64,000 nt of DNA from Terfezia claveryi (GCA_015179025.1 WHUX01000011.1:558001-622000), one strand, 5' to 3'; counted from the first letter of the stretch, positions 1 through 10,870 are shown. Numbers and translations: made by a program. Notes: generated by a model not told the origin, from the letters alone.

Positions 1-25
1 GCCTAACCTAGGAAGGATCTCATGC

Positions 26-55
26 TACCGTATTATCTCGAGAAACTCGCTAGCG
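26..55 (+). repeat. Left 30-bp TIR of the transposon
   Basis: Identical to 1739-1768 in the same orientation and to 1951-1980 in inverse orientation. Sequence beyond position 55 differs from the MITE arm, so only the outer 30 bp are shared. Confidence 0.9.
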
Positions 56-167
56 CGAAAATAGGTGTCAGAATAACCGAGCACGGCAATGCACATTCTA
101 CTTCTACATTATGCAGTGAACCTATACTGCAGTATCAAAATGATGAAAGAGCGTGATACCTATCTAT

Positions 168-1727
168 CTAGGGAGGAGCTGTAAAGGAGCTAATACTATG
201 TACATAATCTTCAATGACCCAGGTGTATTCAAATGCATCAGAATCATCCCCGCCAGCTGGAATGGAGCGGTAGAAAGTTTCCAGCTCAATATCCAATGCT
301 GGATTAGTAGGCGCTGGACTAGAGAAATCTCCATCACCAATAACAAAATCTGAAGCTGGAATGCCCTTGATCTGGAGCTGGTGATCTTGGCTTCCATCGA
401 TTGGCAGAGTAATTCCGACATCCCGGAATGACTTGCAAATCATATCCTTCTTGTCCTTGCAAAATTGGGCCCACGCATCTCCAACAACATGCTTTGTCAT
501 AATCCGCTTGTCACTTAACGCCCATCCCTTGGTAATTAAGGAAGGTTGTTTTTTTTCTTGTTTTTCAACATACTGATCGGTAAAATCACGTAAATATTCC
601 TTAAATGGTTTATTTACAGCCGTGTCAAGTGGTTGAATTAGACCGGTACAACCACCTGGAATAAGAGAAGGCATAATTTTTGCCTCTCTCAGACGTGCTA
701 GAACATCATCGGTCGTGTGGAAGGCAGCCGCATCTAACACAAGCAGACTTGAGGTAAATTCGGATTTGGTGGGATTAAGTGCTGGAATAAGCTCTTTCTT
801 AATGAACCGTAGAAAGAGCTTTTCGTTATTATAAGCTGTTTGATTAAATTCCACTGTAACACCACCATGATATCGATTGCCCTCTCGATCTTTGATTTTA
901 GCATCGGGACCACTTGATCCATGGAAAATAAGCTTAGGGTTAATGCGAGATACCCCATCAGCAAATAAGTATAGGATAAGTGTTGCTTGTCGTTTATCCC
1001 AACCACTTTGCTGAGTCTTAACAGAGATGGATTTATTTCCAACAAAATCAAAGGTTCGTCCATCTAAGTATTCGAATGGGATTGGTGTTTCATCTAGGTT
1101 GAGGATATTGCTTAGAGAGTAGCGTCCTATATCGGTAACAATCTGATCCCGTTCAAGAGAGTTACGAGGCTGAGAGTTTCGGCGGTTGAATCGAAGCCAC
1201 TCTTGAATAAGTTTATGATATTCTTCTGGGACTTTGGATGCTTTCCGAGTTATAGATCGAGAGCTAATACTCCATCTTCGTTGGAAGTTGGTAAACCAAG
1301 CATGTGAAAACACAAAGATTCTAGGTGCATTAGGATATAATTCTGAGAACAGTTGCTTGGCCTGTCTTCGAAACCAGCCTCGTCGTACCGGTCTACCAGC
1401 TTCACGCTCTTTAACAAAACGCTCAAATAGAGCAATCTCTAACTGTAGCCACAGACACAACCATGATGCATTTGGTTGACGTCGAGAGCCAATTTTCTGA
1501 CCCACAATCTGTACTCGATTTTTCCACCACTGGGCAATTGTCCTTTGGGGAATCTTAAACCATTGACTAGCTTCAGTTTGTGTAGGACAACGATATTCAT
1601 CCTGATCATTATCCTTTGGAAGTCGATGATGTATTAGAAACATTAAGACTTCTATCTTTTTCTCTCTTGAGTAGCTGCGTTGTACTCTTCGAATAGGCCC
1701 TCGAACCTTGTATACTCGGCTTTCCAA
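168..1727 (-). CDS. pogo-family DDE transposase (DD35D)
   Basis: This single-exon protein of 519 residues should cut and rejoin the ends of the surrounding element in the nucleus. Residues 15-90 look like the helix-turn-helix of pogo/Tigger transposases (QRTIAQWWKNR), followed by a CENP-B-type DNA-binding region to about residue 170. The catalytic core is readable: Asp212 in NLDETPIPFE, Asp332 in LLVLDAAAFHT and Asp368 in GLIQPLDTAVNKPFK. The 35 residues between the last two give the DD35D spacing of pogo/Fot1 enzymes. No stop or frameshift interrupts it. The start ATG lies 12 bp inside the internal TIR copy at 1739. DNA-binding domain limits are approximate; family assignment is firm. Confidence 0.9.
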   Translation of the reverse strand: MESRVYKVRGPIRRVQRSYSREKKIEVLMFLIHHRLPKDNDQDEYRCPTQTEASQWFKIPQRTIAQWWKNRVQIVGQKIGSRRQPNASWLCLWLQLEIALFERFVKEREAGRPVRRGWFRRQAKQLFSELYPNAPRIFVFSHAWFTNFQRRWSISSRSITRKASKVPEEYHKLIQEWLRFNRRNSQPRNSLERDQIVTDIGRYSLSNILNLDETPIPFEYLDGRTFDFVGNKSISVKTQQSGWDKRQATLILYLFADGVSRINPKLIFHGSSGPDAKIKDREGNRYHGGVTVEFNQTAYNNEKLFLRFIKKELIPALNPTKSEFTSSLLVLDAAAFHTTDDVLARLREAKIMPSLIPGGCTGLIQPLDTAVNKPFKEYLRDFTDQYVEKQEKKQPSLITKGWALSDKRIMTKHVVGDAWAQFCKDKKDMICKSFRDVGITLPIDGSQDHQLQIKGIPASDFVIGDGDFSSPAPTNPALDIELETFYRSIPAGGDDSDAFEYTWVIEDYVHSISSFTAPP

Positions 1728-1738
1728 GCATTTAGGCT

Positions 1739-1980
1739 TACCGTATTATCTCGAGAAACTCGCTAGCGTAATTTCAATGTGAGCTGCATACTCGGTAGTG
1801 CGCTACGATATATTTATATGGCAAATCCTCGTGGCTGCTGTATGCTTGACAAATCTAAACCTGTTGGAGAGGCAGATCGCACCCTTCTGGTGAAGTTCCT
1901 CAGTTAAGCTCAACAGAAACACTCTTGCTATGCAGCTCACATTGAAATTACGCTAGCGAGTTTCTCGAGATAATACGGTA
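1739..1980. mobile_element. 242-bp foldback MITE sharing ends with the neighbouring transposon
   Basis: Positions 1739-1790 and 1929-1980 are perfect 52-bp inverted repeats around a spacer of about 138 bp with no coding potential. Their outer 30 bp are identical to the transposon's left end at 26-55, and TA flanks both sides. This is the layout of a miniature inverted-repeat element that the neighbouring transposase could mobilise in trans. It may be a MITE inserted beside the autonomous copy, or the natural right end of a composite element. Confidence 0.85.
1929..1980 (-). repeat. Right 52-bp TIR shared by transposon and MITE
   Basis: Exact reverse complement of 1739-1790. Its last 30 bp also match the left TIR at 26-55. 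Followed by a T-rich stretch. Confidence 0.9.
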
Positions 1981-2111
1981 TTATTCAGGTTTTTTTTTTT
2001 TGCAAGTGTAGCCTTTGTGTAAACGTCTTCTGTTCTGGTTATGTTTCCTTGATGTTTGGATACTGCAAGACGAAGAAGGTAGAAGTAGCAACACAAGAAA
2101 TAAGGCAAATC

Positions 2112-2126
2112 GTGCCAACCAGATTA
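2112..2126 (+). repeat. Degenerate MITE terminus (GTGCCAACCAGATTA)
   Basis: Differs by one base from the GTGCCAACCAGACTA terminus found at 8894, 10345 and 17964. No matching left end was found close by. Confidence 0.5.
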
Positions 2127-3439
2127 AGGCAAATCTCTAGATTCCTCGTCACGTGCCCAGACCCTCAGCGAAATGGACTCGAGACTACTCAATCGGGAAA
2201 CTCCAAGGTACTAGATTGGGGAGTTTGCCGCCTTAGCAGTCTTAGTCTAGTTAAGCCAACGAGAAACCCAAGACAGGAAAAACAACGCCAGAGTTTAAGG
2301 TGCCGTCGCGGTTCGGGAATATTAATTTGTTCCATAGTCGTTCGGTTCCTTCCGCAAGCCGTACCTAGTCTGGCTATGCAAACCCTACCTACCTCCCAGC
2401 ATAACTGCAATAACGACGTCCCTAGATGCTTTGTGAATATACACTGCTGTAAAAAAAAAATATGGGCGTACAATGTGTATGTTCTCAGCATGCAAAGCGC
2501 CCCCTCAGCTCATATCGGCCGAACCAACTCCAGCCTTAGAGGTACAGTACCCACCCTTCACTGCACAGCACATCGACTGAGGTTGTTTTTACAACTCGCG
2601 ATTGCCACCTCGCGAACTTGCGTTTTTATGCGAACATGTACGAAGATCGATCATAATCAGATGATTCTAGATACCATGCCATGTGGCAGGCAGGGTGCGG
2701 CTATATCTGAAGTGCTGTGCAATGGACCGGTGCCTGGGCACCCAAGGTATCCTCTTGCTTTGCAACACTGGCTCGGCCACATTGCAATTGGAAATATTAT
2801 AATTCTCGGGGGAGCCTTGCAGGTCATGCAGTCATCATAAACCGTACAAAATTAATATAGGTTTTTGACACGAGTTGTTTTTGACACGGCGATTTGTTGG
2901 GAAGTGGCGACAGAGGACAAGAACCGAGTATCAATCACCTCTCTTTGCCTTTTTCTATGATCCTCTGTCACTTCAGACGTGCTCACAACCGAATGCCAAC
3001 AATCACCGCTGTCGTTAATATCTGTAAGACCACGAAGGTCCCCTCATGGCGATATGTCCATGACACCAAATACCTTCTATCATTCTGGTTGCGACGCGGC
3101 CATATTAAAATATCGGATTTGACCATTTGTGCCTTTGATCTAATTGAAGCTATAATCACACTGAATCACTTAATTTATTTACATCTGGATAGTCAAGTTA
3201 CCTCATGTACTTACTCAGCTGTGGATTGCTCCTCCCCAGTACTTTGCGCTGCGCTGCACGCTGTCTGAGAGTCATTCTTCATGCGGAGGGCCGGACCGAG
3301 GCTGAAGCTTTTGTCTAGATATTTTATACGCATTCATTAATACCCAACGCCGCTTTAAACCAGTTTTGCCACTCTTGGCAAAGGTTATGTTCGGGGGGAA
3401 GTAGAAGGCTTGGCAGACAACACTAGACAACACATGATC

Positions 3440-3483
3440 TCACGAACTCTACAATAATATTAACCTGGGTACGAGGCTACTTT
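3440..3483 (+). repeat. Dispersed repeat, copy A
   Basis: About 44 bp matching 8096-8139 with one substitution and two single-base length differences (core TTAACCTGGG then GTACGAGGCTACTTT). Probably a fragment of an unidentified transposon. Confidence 0.6.
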
Positions 3484-4296
3484 TACGGTACCGTCAGCTT
3501 GCGCAGATTGGATACAACCACCGAGCTTTACATCTTGGTAATCATCGTGCCTTTGAGCTGCCAGCTGCCGGCTGCCCTCATGCCCAGCGTCACCTAGTCT
3601 ACCCACTCTGGCATACTCCGCTCGCCACGACATACCGTAAAACCTGCGCTCAGTGAGACAATATGCTTGTGAACTATTGGTCAGCAGTATGCGAGATCGG
3701 GTCTCGGGCTTTCCTACTTCACCAGAAGGCTTGTGGAAGGGAAAAAGTACCAAGGGTCTCATGAATGTGCGTCTGCCCCCACAGCGGTGTACCTGCATGA
3801 AGAATGATTTCATCTGTTTCGACTTGCGCACGGCACGTAGGTGTCGGATAGGTCCGAATGAATACTGAATATGAGGACGATACTCCAATAATACTGGCAC
3901 CCAATTCACTGCCATAAAGTATATTTTGATGTTCTAATAGCATCATTAAATTCATACGCGGTATCCATTCAGCGTCTGTGCGCAATGTGAAAAGGTAATG
4001 TTACAGTTTGACCCCAAAACGAATAAAAACAAATAACCACATGCTCCGATAAAAGAAAATAGGCAAAGGGATGGAACACCGCGCTCGACATCCAGAAACA
4101 AAACATTAACGAATGTGCATAAAATCCCGCTGTGATGTGATCTTGAACAGGTAGTGCTGTATAACAAGGCCGCTGCCCCTCGCTATAGGGCGCCTTATTT
4201 TATCATCAACCACAGGTGTTGTAAGGGATTCATTACTACCAACAAGGGTATACTGGATTTGAAATGAAAATCGTAAAATTGCCACTACACCTAAGC

Positions 4297-6114
4297 TTAT
4301 GGTTTGCGATAGGATGCTGGTGGCGGCTTTGGCGAAAGAGTTTGATGGAAGTCCTTCTCTCCTTCCGGTACCGGCCCCCCTTTATCTGTGAGAAGCGAAA
4401 ACTGCAGGTTGCCATTGGGGCTATTTATGTCTGTCCCCGGAGAGTCCAGAGTTGAGGAAAGCATAGAGCTTCTCAATGTGTAAGACTTTGGCAATGAAGA
4501 CTGATTGGTAGTTGGAGTTATCCGTAGCATGCCAGGTGAAGATGATAATGTCTCGCTGGTGAAACTGATTGTTGTCTCTTTACATCCTAACATTTCATAG
4601 CTTGGGTCTGGTTCCGAAAGTCGTCGGGCGTTGAAGCTGACAAACTCGTCGTTAGACTTTTTCTTGTTGAAGAGATCTTTAATCAGATGCCACCACCCCA
4701 CCAACATTGACCATCGACCTATTAATAGTGCTGCCCAGATTCCATTAAACTACTCCTAATTAGCATCTCAGCCAATCCAGGACAGAGCGGAAAACCTACC
4801 GAGAGCAAGTAAATAACTGCAACTGCAGTGGCCTCCGGAACGACCATCTTAGACGCAACATCCAAGCACATGTTTTTGTCGCCGTTATTCTTCAATATGC
4901 ATTGCAGCCAGTTGAGAGCCTTGAGGGTGTTTTCGGGGTTGATTGGGTAGTGTCTTCGAATTTGAGAAAGACAGTTGCAAAGAATATAACATCAGTGATA
5001 ATAACGATGACGACCATAATGCCCCTCCATTGTAAAGCAATAACCCTTTGAATACGGCGGAAGGCTTGACGAGGCGTAACTGTCCTAACGCTGTTTGCAT
5101 ACGGAAGTGGGGTGTCGGTAGTTGTATTTCCCTGAGTACTGCCATCTAATAAACTTGTGATGTACACTTTTACGCAGTAGAAAAACCTGAATACGATTAG
5201 TATGCCCATCCCATAAATTTCAAAGACTCGTACTTACGTTATTACTTGTGTGATAACCGATGCTGCAGCAGTGGCGAGAAGAGGGCCCCAGAATGTCTTC
5301 AAGCTGTCTTTGCTGTTTATATGACAGGAATCACCGAAACGAAACGAGACTCCTGTTATCCCTAACGCAATGGCAAGAAAAATCAAAGGTACACTCCATC
5401 CGATCGCTTGGGCTGCAAGGAAGAATCTTCGCCCTGGCACCACTTGCCAGCAGATTTGTAGGTGCAGTGACAATGATCGGAGAAGAATCCAACAAGCAAC
5501 ACACCATCCGCCTCCCAATACAAGTGCACCAGACAAGGCACAGTTGGAACTCGAGTACATGTCGTGAGGTGTAATAGGATCATAACATTGTGTACTCTTA
5601 GTTCCCATCGGTATCACAAAAGACATCTAAAAGAGTGATGAGTTCATGAGCTGCAGATTTCCTGTTGCATCCTTACACACCTGTAGAATAAGTATAGCTG
5701 TAACTAGGCAGACGCTCAAGTAATGCCTATTCGTGTACTCTACAGAGAGCAACGCAAAGCTCAAGAGTAAAAACACACAGCAGACTACTCCAACCAGGTT
5801 CAGATATGTCGAACCAGTAATCAATGGCATGAAGTCTAAGCGATAGGTAATCAGTAAACTTGAACCTGATTGAGGCAAAAGCCTATGGGACTGTCTTACT
5901 GTCTGGATAGACCCATTGCTGTCTAGGACATGGAAGACAGCATTTTGGGAAGCCGTCGACAGGAATGGTGGCACAGACCCTGCCATTGATATCTTATTGT
6001 AAAATATGTTAGAAAGTTTGCTCTTCTATGAATTGCATCAAAATTCTTTTCCTACGTACCTCCATCTCGTTCAGGGTAGTCCACCAGCGGTAGGAATGGT
6101 AATGGGCACGACAT
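4297..6114 (-). CDS. Frizzled/Smoothened-like fungal G-protein-coupled receptor
   Basis: This is a plasma-membrane receptor of the fungal Frizzled/Smoothened-like class; its ligand is unknown. At least five exons can be read. The first (from 6114) encodes MSCPLPFLPLVDYPERDG. A Cys-rich ectodomain follows with CCLPCPRQQWVYPDS, then transmembrane segments with family landmarks: LNLVGVVCCVFLLLSFALL, the motif RSLSLHLQICWQVVPGRRFF, and ITGVSFRFGDSCHIN. The last exon (from about 4750) holds the final helix (NGIWAALLIGRWSMLVGWW) and a Ser/Thr-rich cytoplasmic tail. An open frame continues upstream of 6114, so the true N-terminus and signal peptide may lie further out. Near 4940-4955 the reading frame changes between FLKFED and the downstream NWLQCILKNNGDKNMC. 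Either one base is missing or a 53-nt intron with a poor GTCTTT donor is present. Confidence 0.8.
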
Positions 6115-8095
6115 GGTGATATGTTGAAATGAGTGCAATGTCAGGTGAGCAGTGCCTGAGATAGGAACTTTCGCTTCAGCTTCCTCAATCAGGGGGTCAT
6201 AAAACTATTAAGAAGGAAACCGAGAGATGAACTGGGGCGCAAAAGAGTGTATATAGGTGTTAAAACCTCGAAACTAAGAAAAACTTATAGGATGGGTGAA
6301 TCCAGGATAATTATATTTCCCAAATATAAGGCATCCTCGCCGCACACAATGTTACTAGGGCATCTTCAACCATCTGGGGGACAGCTCGCTCTTCCACCTT
6401 CACATCCTGTATCCATGCTTCTCGAATTTTGTATGGCTTCCTGCATCATGGCGATGGCTTTTGCTGCCCTGCTCACTGAAGTAGCGCAGCCCACTAGGGC
6501 GGTGGTGGGAGATGTCTTAGAATAACGGTTATCAGTGGACCCTGGTCCCATCCCAGCTGCAAACTCCCCGTGGCGACAACCCCAGTTTATTTTTGCCGGC
6601 ATTCTTTTGAGACAGGCCATTGAGCTGCGTATACTCCATCTGCGCCGTCTCTATGGCTCAGCGTGAATTTAGCACTAGTTCCTTTTTGTGCGGACACAGA
6701 GCGATCGTTGGCTGCCACGCGCCGAGCGGGAAACAAGCTCGCTGCTTTTGAGATCCAATACCATGATCCTCAGTTGCTGAATGGTCAGTGACGAATAGAA
6801 TCTCAGGCGTCATTTCCCTGCCAGCTGATAAACTTTGTAGAGCTCTCAGAATCTCATAGGACGCTATGAAGAGTCCTCACCCTTGTTTTGCCCCTCTTGG
6901 ACCGCCCATAATGTACCCAAACGTATCAGGTACGGAATAATAGTCCCGCGACTAATAGCAGCCGTCAGTGGCTTGACAATCTTCGTCAGAGTTTGCTGTG
7001 TCCGTTATCTGCGATGCTGGTGAACACCTTTGTCCGAGCATGGTCAGTCAATCTTTCGGTCTCGTGCCAGCGCCCGTGCCCGTGCCCTTGACGTGCAGTT
7101 GCTTAAAGTGGAGCGCTTGTCCATCCAACGGGTGTACTAGATTGAGCCTCGCCAATTGAACGTACGATGCACATACTGTACACTGTATCTATTAAGTACT
7201 TACTCAGCCCCACCTGAAAGAACAAAAATGCTCGTAGACATCACGGCCGCCGTTACGGATAGAAACTCTAGAGAACGGAATCAGAGCAACTCCCGGGGGC
7301 AGGCGGCGCGACACCAACCACACAAGCGTGATCTTGTCAACAGATATTACCCACCCGAGGCCGAATTCGTAAATTCATCTCAAATCACTAAGAATGAAGT
7401 TCCTGAACGGGCGATGCTTGCTGGTTTCAGGTGACAGATATATTGCCGTCTCCATGGTACCTAGGCATTGAAAGAAGCAAAAAGCATCATAATTGCCACT
7501 TCTCGGGATTCAGATTGGGTGCAACACATAAACTGTCAGAAAAAGCCACTCTGTCTCACTAATTTGAGTGTTAGTCAACCTCCACCACTCGCATGGTCCA
7601 ACACACTGGCAGAGGTTTAAGATCTTCAGGCCAGATGAACAGTCGGAAATGAAATCATGTCTTATAGGTCGACAACTGGCTCGAAACAACAAGTACCCAA
7701 CAAAGGCACACTCGATAAACATGGAGGTAATATACAATATCATTTGCTTTTTAGCAATAACAAAGGAAACAAGGCTTTTGTTCCCAGCAGTGAAGTTATA
7801 TGGGTATAGTTATATTGTAACATCAGAAAGCAAGACAGAATTTTCGTTGAACCTGCATTCTCGTCTAGGCGTTACATTTATGCGGAGGGCCCTGGGTTCC
7901 CCAGTTGTCGGTCTTAGGCTGAACTGGATATTGGTATGCATGTATGGAGCTGAGTAGAAATATCACTAGCTTGAAACTCTGCAGGCCTAATTACACACAA
8001 AACAGTTGATCTTGACACAAACTGCACTTCCTTGAGTCATGCTTTATGCCTAGCTTCGTAGTAACCAGTCTGTTGTCTCTAGGGGGGTTGCGAGG

Positions 8096-8139
8096 TCACG
8101 AACACTACAATATATTAACCTGGGGTACGAGGCTACTTT
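8096..8139 (+). repeat. Dispersed repeat, copy B
   Basis: Partner of 3440-3483 in the same orientation, 4.6 kb away. It lies beside MITE termini, which supports a transposon origin. Confidence 0.6.
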
Positions 8140-8272
8140 ATGCCAGACGATGAACTGGAAGGCCCTCAACCAAGATTAGATCATTTAAGACTTTCGGTAG
8201 CTATTAGGCATTTAGATTATCTCAGACTAAGGATTACCGCGAAGGCCAATTCAACAAATTCCATTACCTTGG

Positions 8273-8288
8273 TTGCACAACCAGACTA
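8273..8288 (+). repeat. MITE terminus-like sequence (TTGCACAACCAGACTA)
   Basis: Resembles the GTGCCAACCAGACTA terminus with small changes. Orphan end with no identified partner. Confidence 0.4.
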
Positions 8289-8672
8289 CCGTCTATCATG
8301 ATAACGCCGGCCTTTTAGGACTCGGGTCGTGCTAAATCGCACTGGATAACCTCAATATCGAGGTGGTTTGCTATTCGCTTATGCCATTGGTGTACGCCTC
8401 ATTTTTTTTCCATGCATCTCTACATGATAGTCCACTGCCTATGGCCCGGAGGATCGGAGAACAGTCGAATAGATGGGTTGGGTCCAAAAAAAAAAGGGTG
8501 GGGGGGGATTCCGTGCATGTTGAAATTCAGTAGACCATCATGATACTGTGGATATTCTATCTAGTCTCGATCAGACCCTCGTAGAGGTATTCTATCGGTC
8601 AAATTCCCCATCCTTGAAAAAATCACGTTATAGTATCAGCTGTAGCTATAAAACTTATTATTACTGATCATG

Positions 8673-8828
8673 TAGTCTGGTTATGGCGGAGCGGAAAAGG
8701 GTATCAGGGAGTCAGTTTTGGGGCTAATCAAGTACAGAAGGGTCAGGTGAAAAGAAGTTTCCTCATTCTGATCTAGATGTCCTTATCATGTATTGTGAAC
8801 GGTAACACATGGAGAAATAACCAGACTA
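8673..8828. mobile_element. Short MITE of the TAGTCTGG family
   Basis: The 156-bp stretch starts with TAGTCTGGTTAT (8673-8684) and ends with its exact reverse complement (8817-8828). The outer TA fits Tc1/mariner-type target duplication. An alternative right end of the same family lies at 8894-8908, so the true element could be 236 bp. No coding capacity. Confidence 0.55.
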
Positions 8829-8893
8829 GGAGAAATAACTATTCAGACAATATAGCATATCTCGGCACCTGCACATGAATATTTATTGGGGTC

Positions 8894-8908
8894 GTGCCAA
8901 CCAGACTA
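8894..8908 (+). repeat. MITE terminus (GTGCCAACCAGACTA)
   Basis: Consensus right end of the TAGTCTGG family. It may pair with 8673 to make a longer element enclosing 8673-8828. Confidence 0.55.
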
Positions 8909-9149
8909 ATTATTCGTACGGAATCTCAATGCGCGGAGGGGGAAAATGTCACGGCGATGAAAACCCAGACTAGATGCTACTTTTGGGACCATGAATTAGT
9001 ATAAGAATCTCTTGAAAGATACTGGTGTTGAAACTAGCATCAACAGACGGGAAGATAATGGGATAATAAAATCAATGAGAAGTACTGGCTATCATGTAGG
9101 AGCCGAATACTACCTAGCCCAAGCCTCTCGTTAGAACCTTATTTGCTCT

Positions 9150-9166
9150 TAGTCTGGCTTGCACTA
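9150..9166 (-). repeat. MITE left terminus (TAGTCTGGCTTGCACTA)
   Basis: These 17 bp are identical to the left end of the element at 46542. A possible right end is at 10345-10359, which would give an element of about 1.2 kb. A second left-type end lies at 9357. Confidence 0.5.
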
Positions 9167-10344
9167 GCCCATCCCCAGAATATTGCAATCGCATGTTGAG
9201 CATTTCTGGCAATTCCTCACTATTCCCCCCATAAAGAACGTTTCGATTACAATGCATTGAGGTATATGTTGAAGAAATATTATCGAGACTAGTTTCAGTA
9301 CCCATCCTACGCCTTTGCCACAAACCCCGAACTCTTTCACAAAGTAGGTACCTATGTAGTCTGGTTACTGATCGGATGATATCGTTGATGGTGATGGCTT
9401 TATGGAATATCTATGTAATACAGCCAGGCTATCAATTTCGTCCCTCGACGCGTACTATCGAGGCTAACCAGCCACAAAACAGGACGATTGCCTATTAGGG
9501 AAGTCGCTGCCATAAATGGAGCTATCTACACCACGTGCCTTTGATGCCAAGACCGATCGGCTCTTTAGGGTTTAACCCGTGACCCCCAAAGATGCTTTAC
9601 CTACCAACCAAAGGCGTGGCGCCTGCAACACCGTGACAAAGAATTTTAATATCTCATCACCAATTCATCCTCAACTGACAAAACGTGAGTACAAAATACT
9701 TTCCCCCCTCAATCTTCCCCAAGATCAATTCGACCTCACCCCCTGTCTAAGTGATGAACAAACACATTTGTTTACTTTTTTCTGGTACCTCTTTATCGAG
9801 TTGATACCTGGCTTCACGGCCAGGTTGAGACGATGATAGAACTGGACTTCTGAAACGACAATCCATATGCATTCTTGATACCCATACCACTCAAAACTAT
9901 AGAGCAATCATGCTGACGGTTGGATAGTGTAGGCGTAGCTTCACCATGAGGAGTTTATTTTAGCGAGTTATGGATCGGAATGGGTGTGTGTTGTGGGGTG
10001 GAATTCGATGAGGACGTGGAGGCTAGGGCGAGGTATATGGCTTATAACGTGTGGAGCGATAGATAGTTCTTATAATACCACTCTACTCTTTGAATGAAGA
10101 ACTGTCTCACAGTGTGTGAATAAGTCGCGATTTAGGAGTTCGCTCAAGTACCTATAATACACCTGGCGGATGTCACAATACAAATACAAGAATGATACCA
10201 TATTTTCGATTAGGGGAGAAGTGGATATGTCAACCATTTAGCATAATCAATCCAGAATTTGGGCCAAAGAGAGCAATGGAGGTGCACCTACCACATAGAC
10301 TACATACAGCTCAGGTAACTTCTTGAAACCTCTACGAGAGGCTT

Positions 10345-10359
10345 GTGCCAACCAGACTA
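10345..10359 (+). repeat. MITE terminus (GTGCCAACCAGACTA)
   Basis: Shares a longer match (GAGnGGCTTGTGCCAACC and onwards) with the copy ending at 17978, showing that the subterminal sequence is also conserved. The opposite orientation (TTGTCTGGTTGGCAC) occurs at 10626-10640. Confidence 0.55.
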
Positions 10360-10870
10360 TGAAACCTGACCTGATTTGGACTATTTGTTGTTTCATACAT
10401 TGACTCTCCCCTCAATCTCAAACTCTGTATATGGACAGCCAACAGCCAAGATAGAGATTTTTATCTTCAAGGCCATCAAGATGTGTACGCAAAGGCAGCT
10501 GAGCTCTAGGCGCCAGACTATTCTAGGCCTACCTGTACAAGTACAATAAAACGGGTATAGAGGCTGCGCAGGAAAAGCCATTTGTTTTCCCTTTAATCGA
10601 GCACATATCACCCTAAAGCTGCTAATTGTCTGGTTGGCACAACACCCTCCATATAGCTAGTTGTTTACCCAAGGCCTTGGCGCTGGCTATGCAACCACTG
10701 TTGCATAGCGCCACACAGGAATGCTACCAAGCTTCGATTGTCAGAAACATACAGCTGTCCTCTTTCCAAAAACAGGCCACTGTCCAATTCTATAACTTGA
10801 TCAAGCTCATTTGTGAAAATACATTGCTATAACGCTTCCTTGGGACCATCGAAGAACCTAACCGCCAGAA

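Larger units (their letters stand above)
26..1980 (-). mobile_element. pogo/Fot1-like Tc1-mariner DNA transposon, apparently complete
   Basis: The element is bounded by a 30-bp perfect terminal inverted repeat: left copy at 26-55, right copy at 1951-1980. Both begin with TACCGTATTATC, and the outer TA is the expected Tc1/mariner target duplication. It encloses one uninterrupted transposase gene on the minus strand. The total length of about 1.95 kb is usual for fungal pogo/Fot1 elements. A third copy of the repeat lies inside at 1739-1768 in the same orientation as the left end, so the right 242 bp form a separate foldback unit. Intact ends plus an open transposase suggest recent movement. 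This activity is inferred, not shown. Confidence 0.85.
1981..4296. other. Gene-free interval with repeat debris
   Basis: Open frames here (the longest at 2049-2840 on the plus strand) have no recognisable domain, no splice pattern and no family resemblance. The interval holds a degenerate copy of the 15-bp MITE terminus (2112-2126) and one copy of a dispersed 44-bp repeat (3440-3483). It is best read as decayed transposon and intergenic DNA, including the 3' flank of the receptor gene that follows. Confidence 0.6.
6115..10870. other. 4.7-kb gene-poor interval with MITE remnants
   Basis: No protein family could be recognised on either strand. The interval contains the receptor's upstream region and then, from about 8.1 kb, repeated ends of one MITE family (8273-8288, 8673-8828, 8894-8908, 9150-9166, 9357-9368, 10345-10359, 10626-10640) and copy B of the dispersed 44-bp repeat. 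Homopolymer tracts occur near 8405 and 8490. Confidence 0.6.

Noticed and set aside
2049..2840. 263-codon open frame on the plus strand
   Set aside because: No recognisable domain, no conserved composition, and it lies in repeat-rich DNA beside a MITE terminus. Likely chance.
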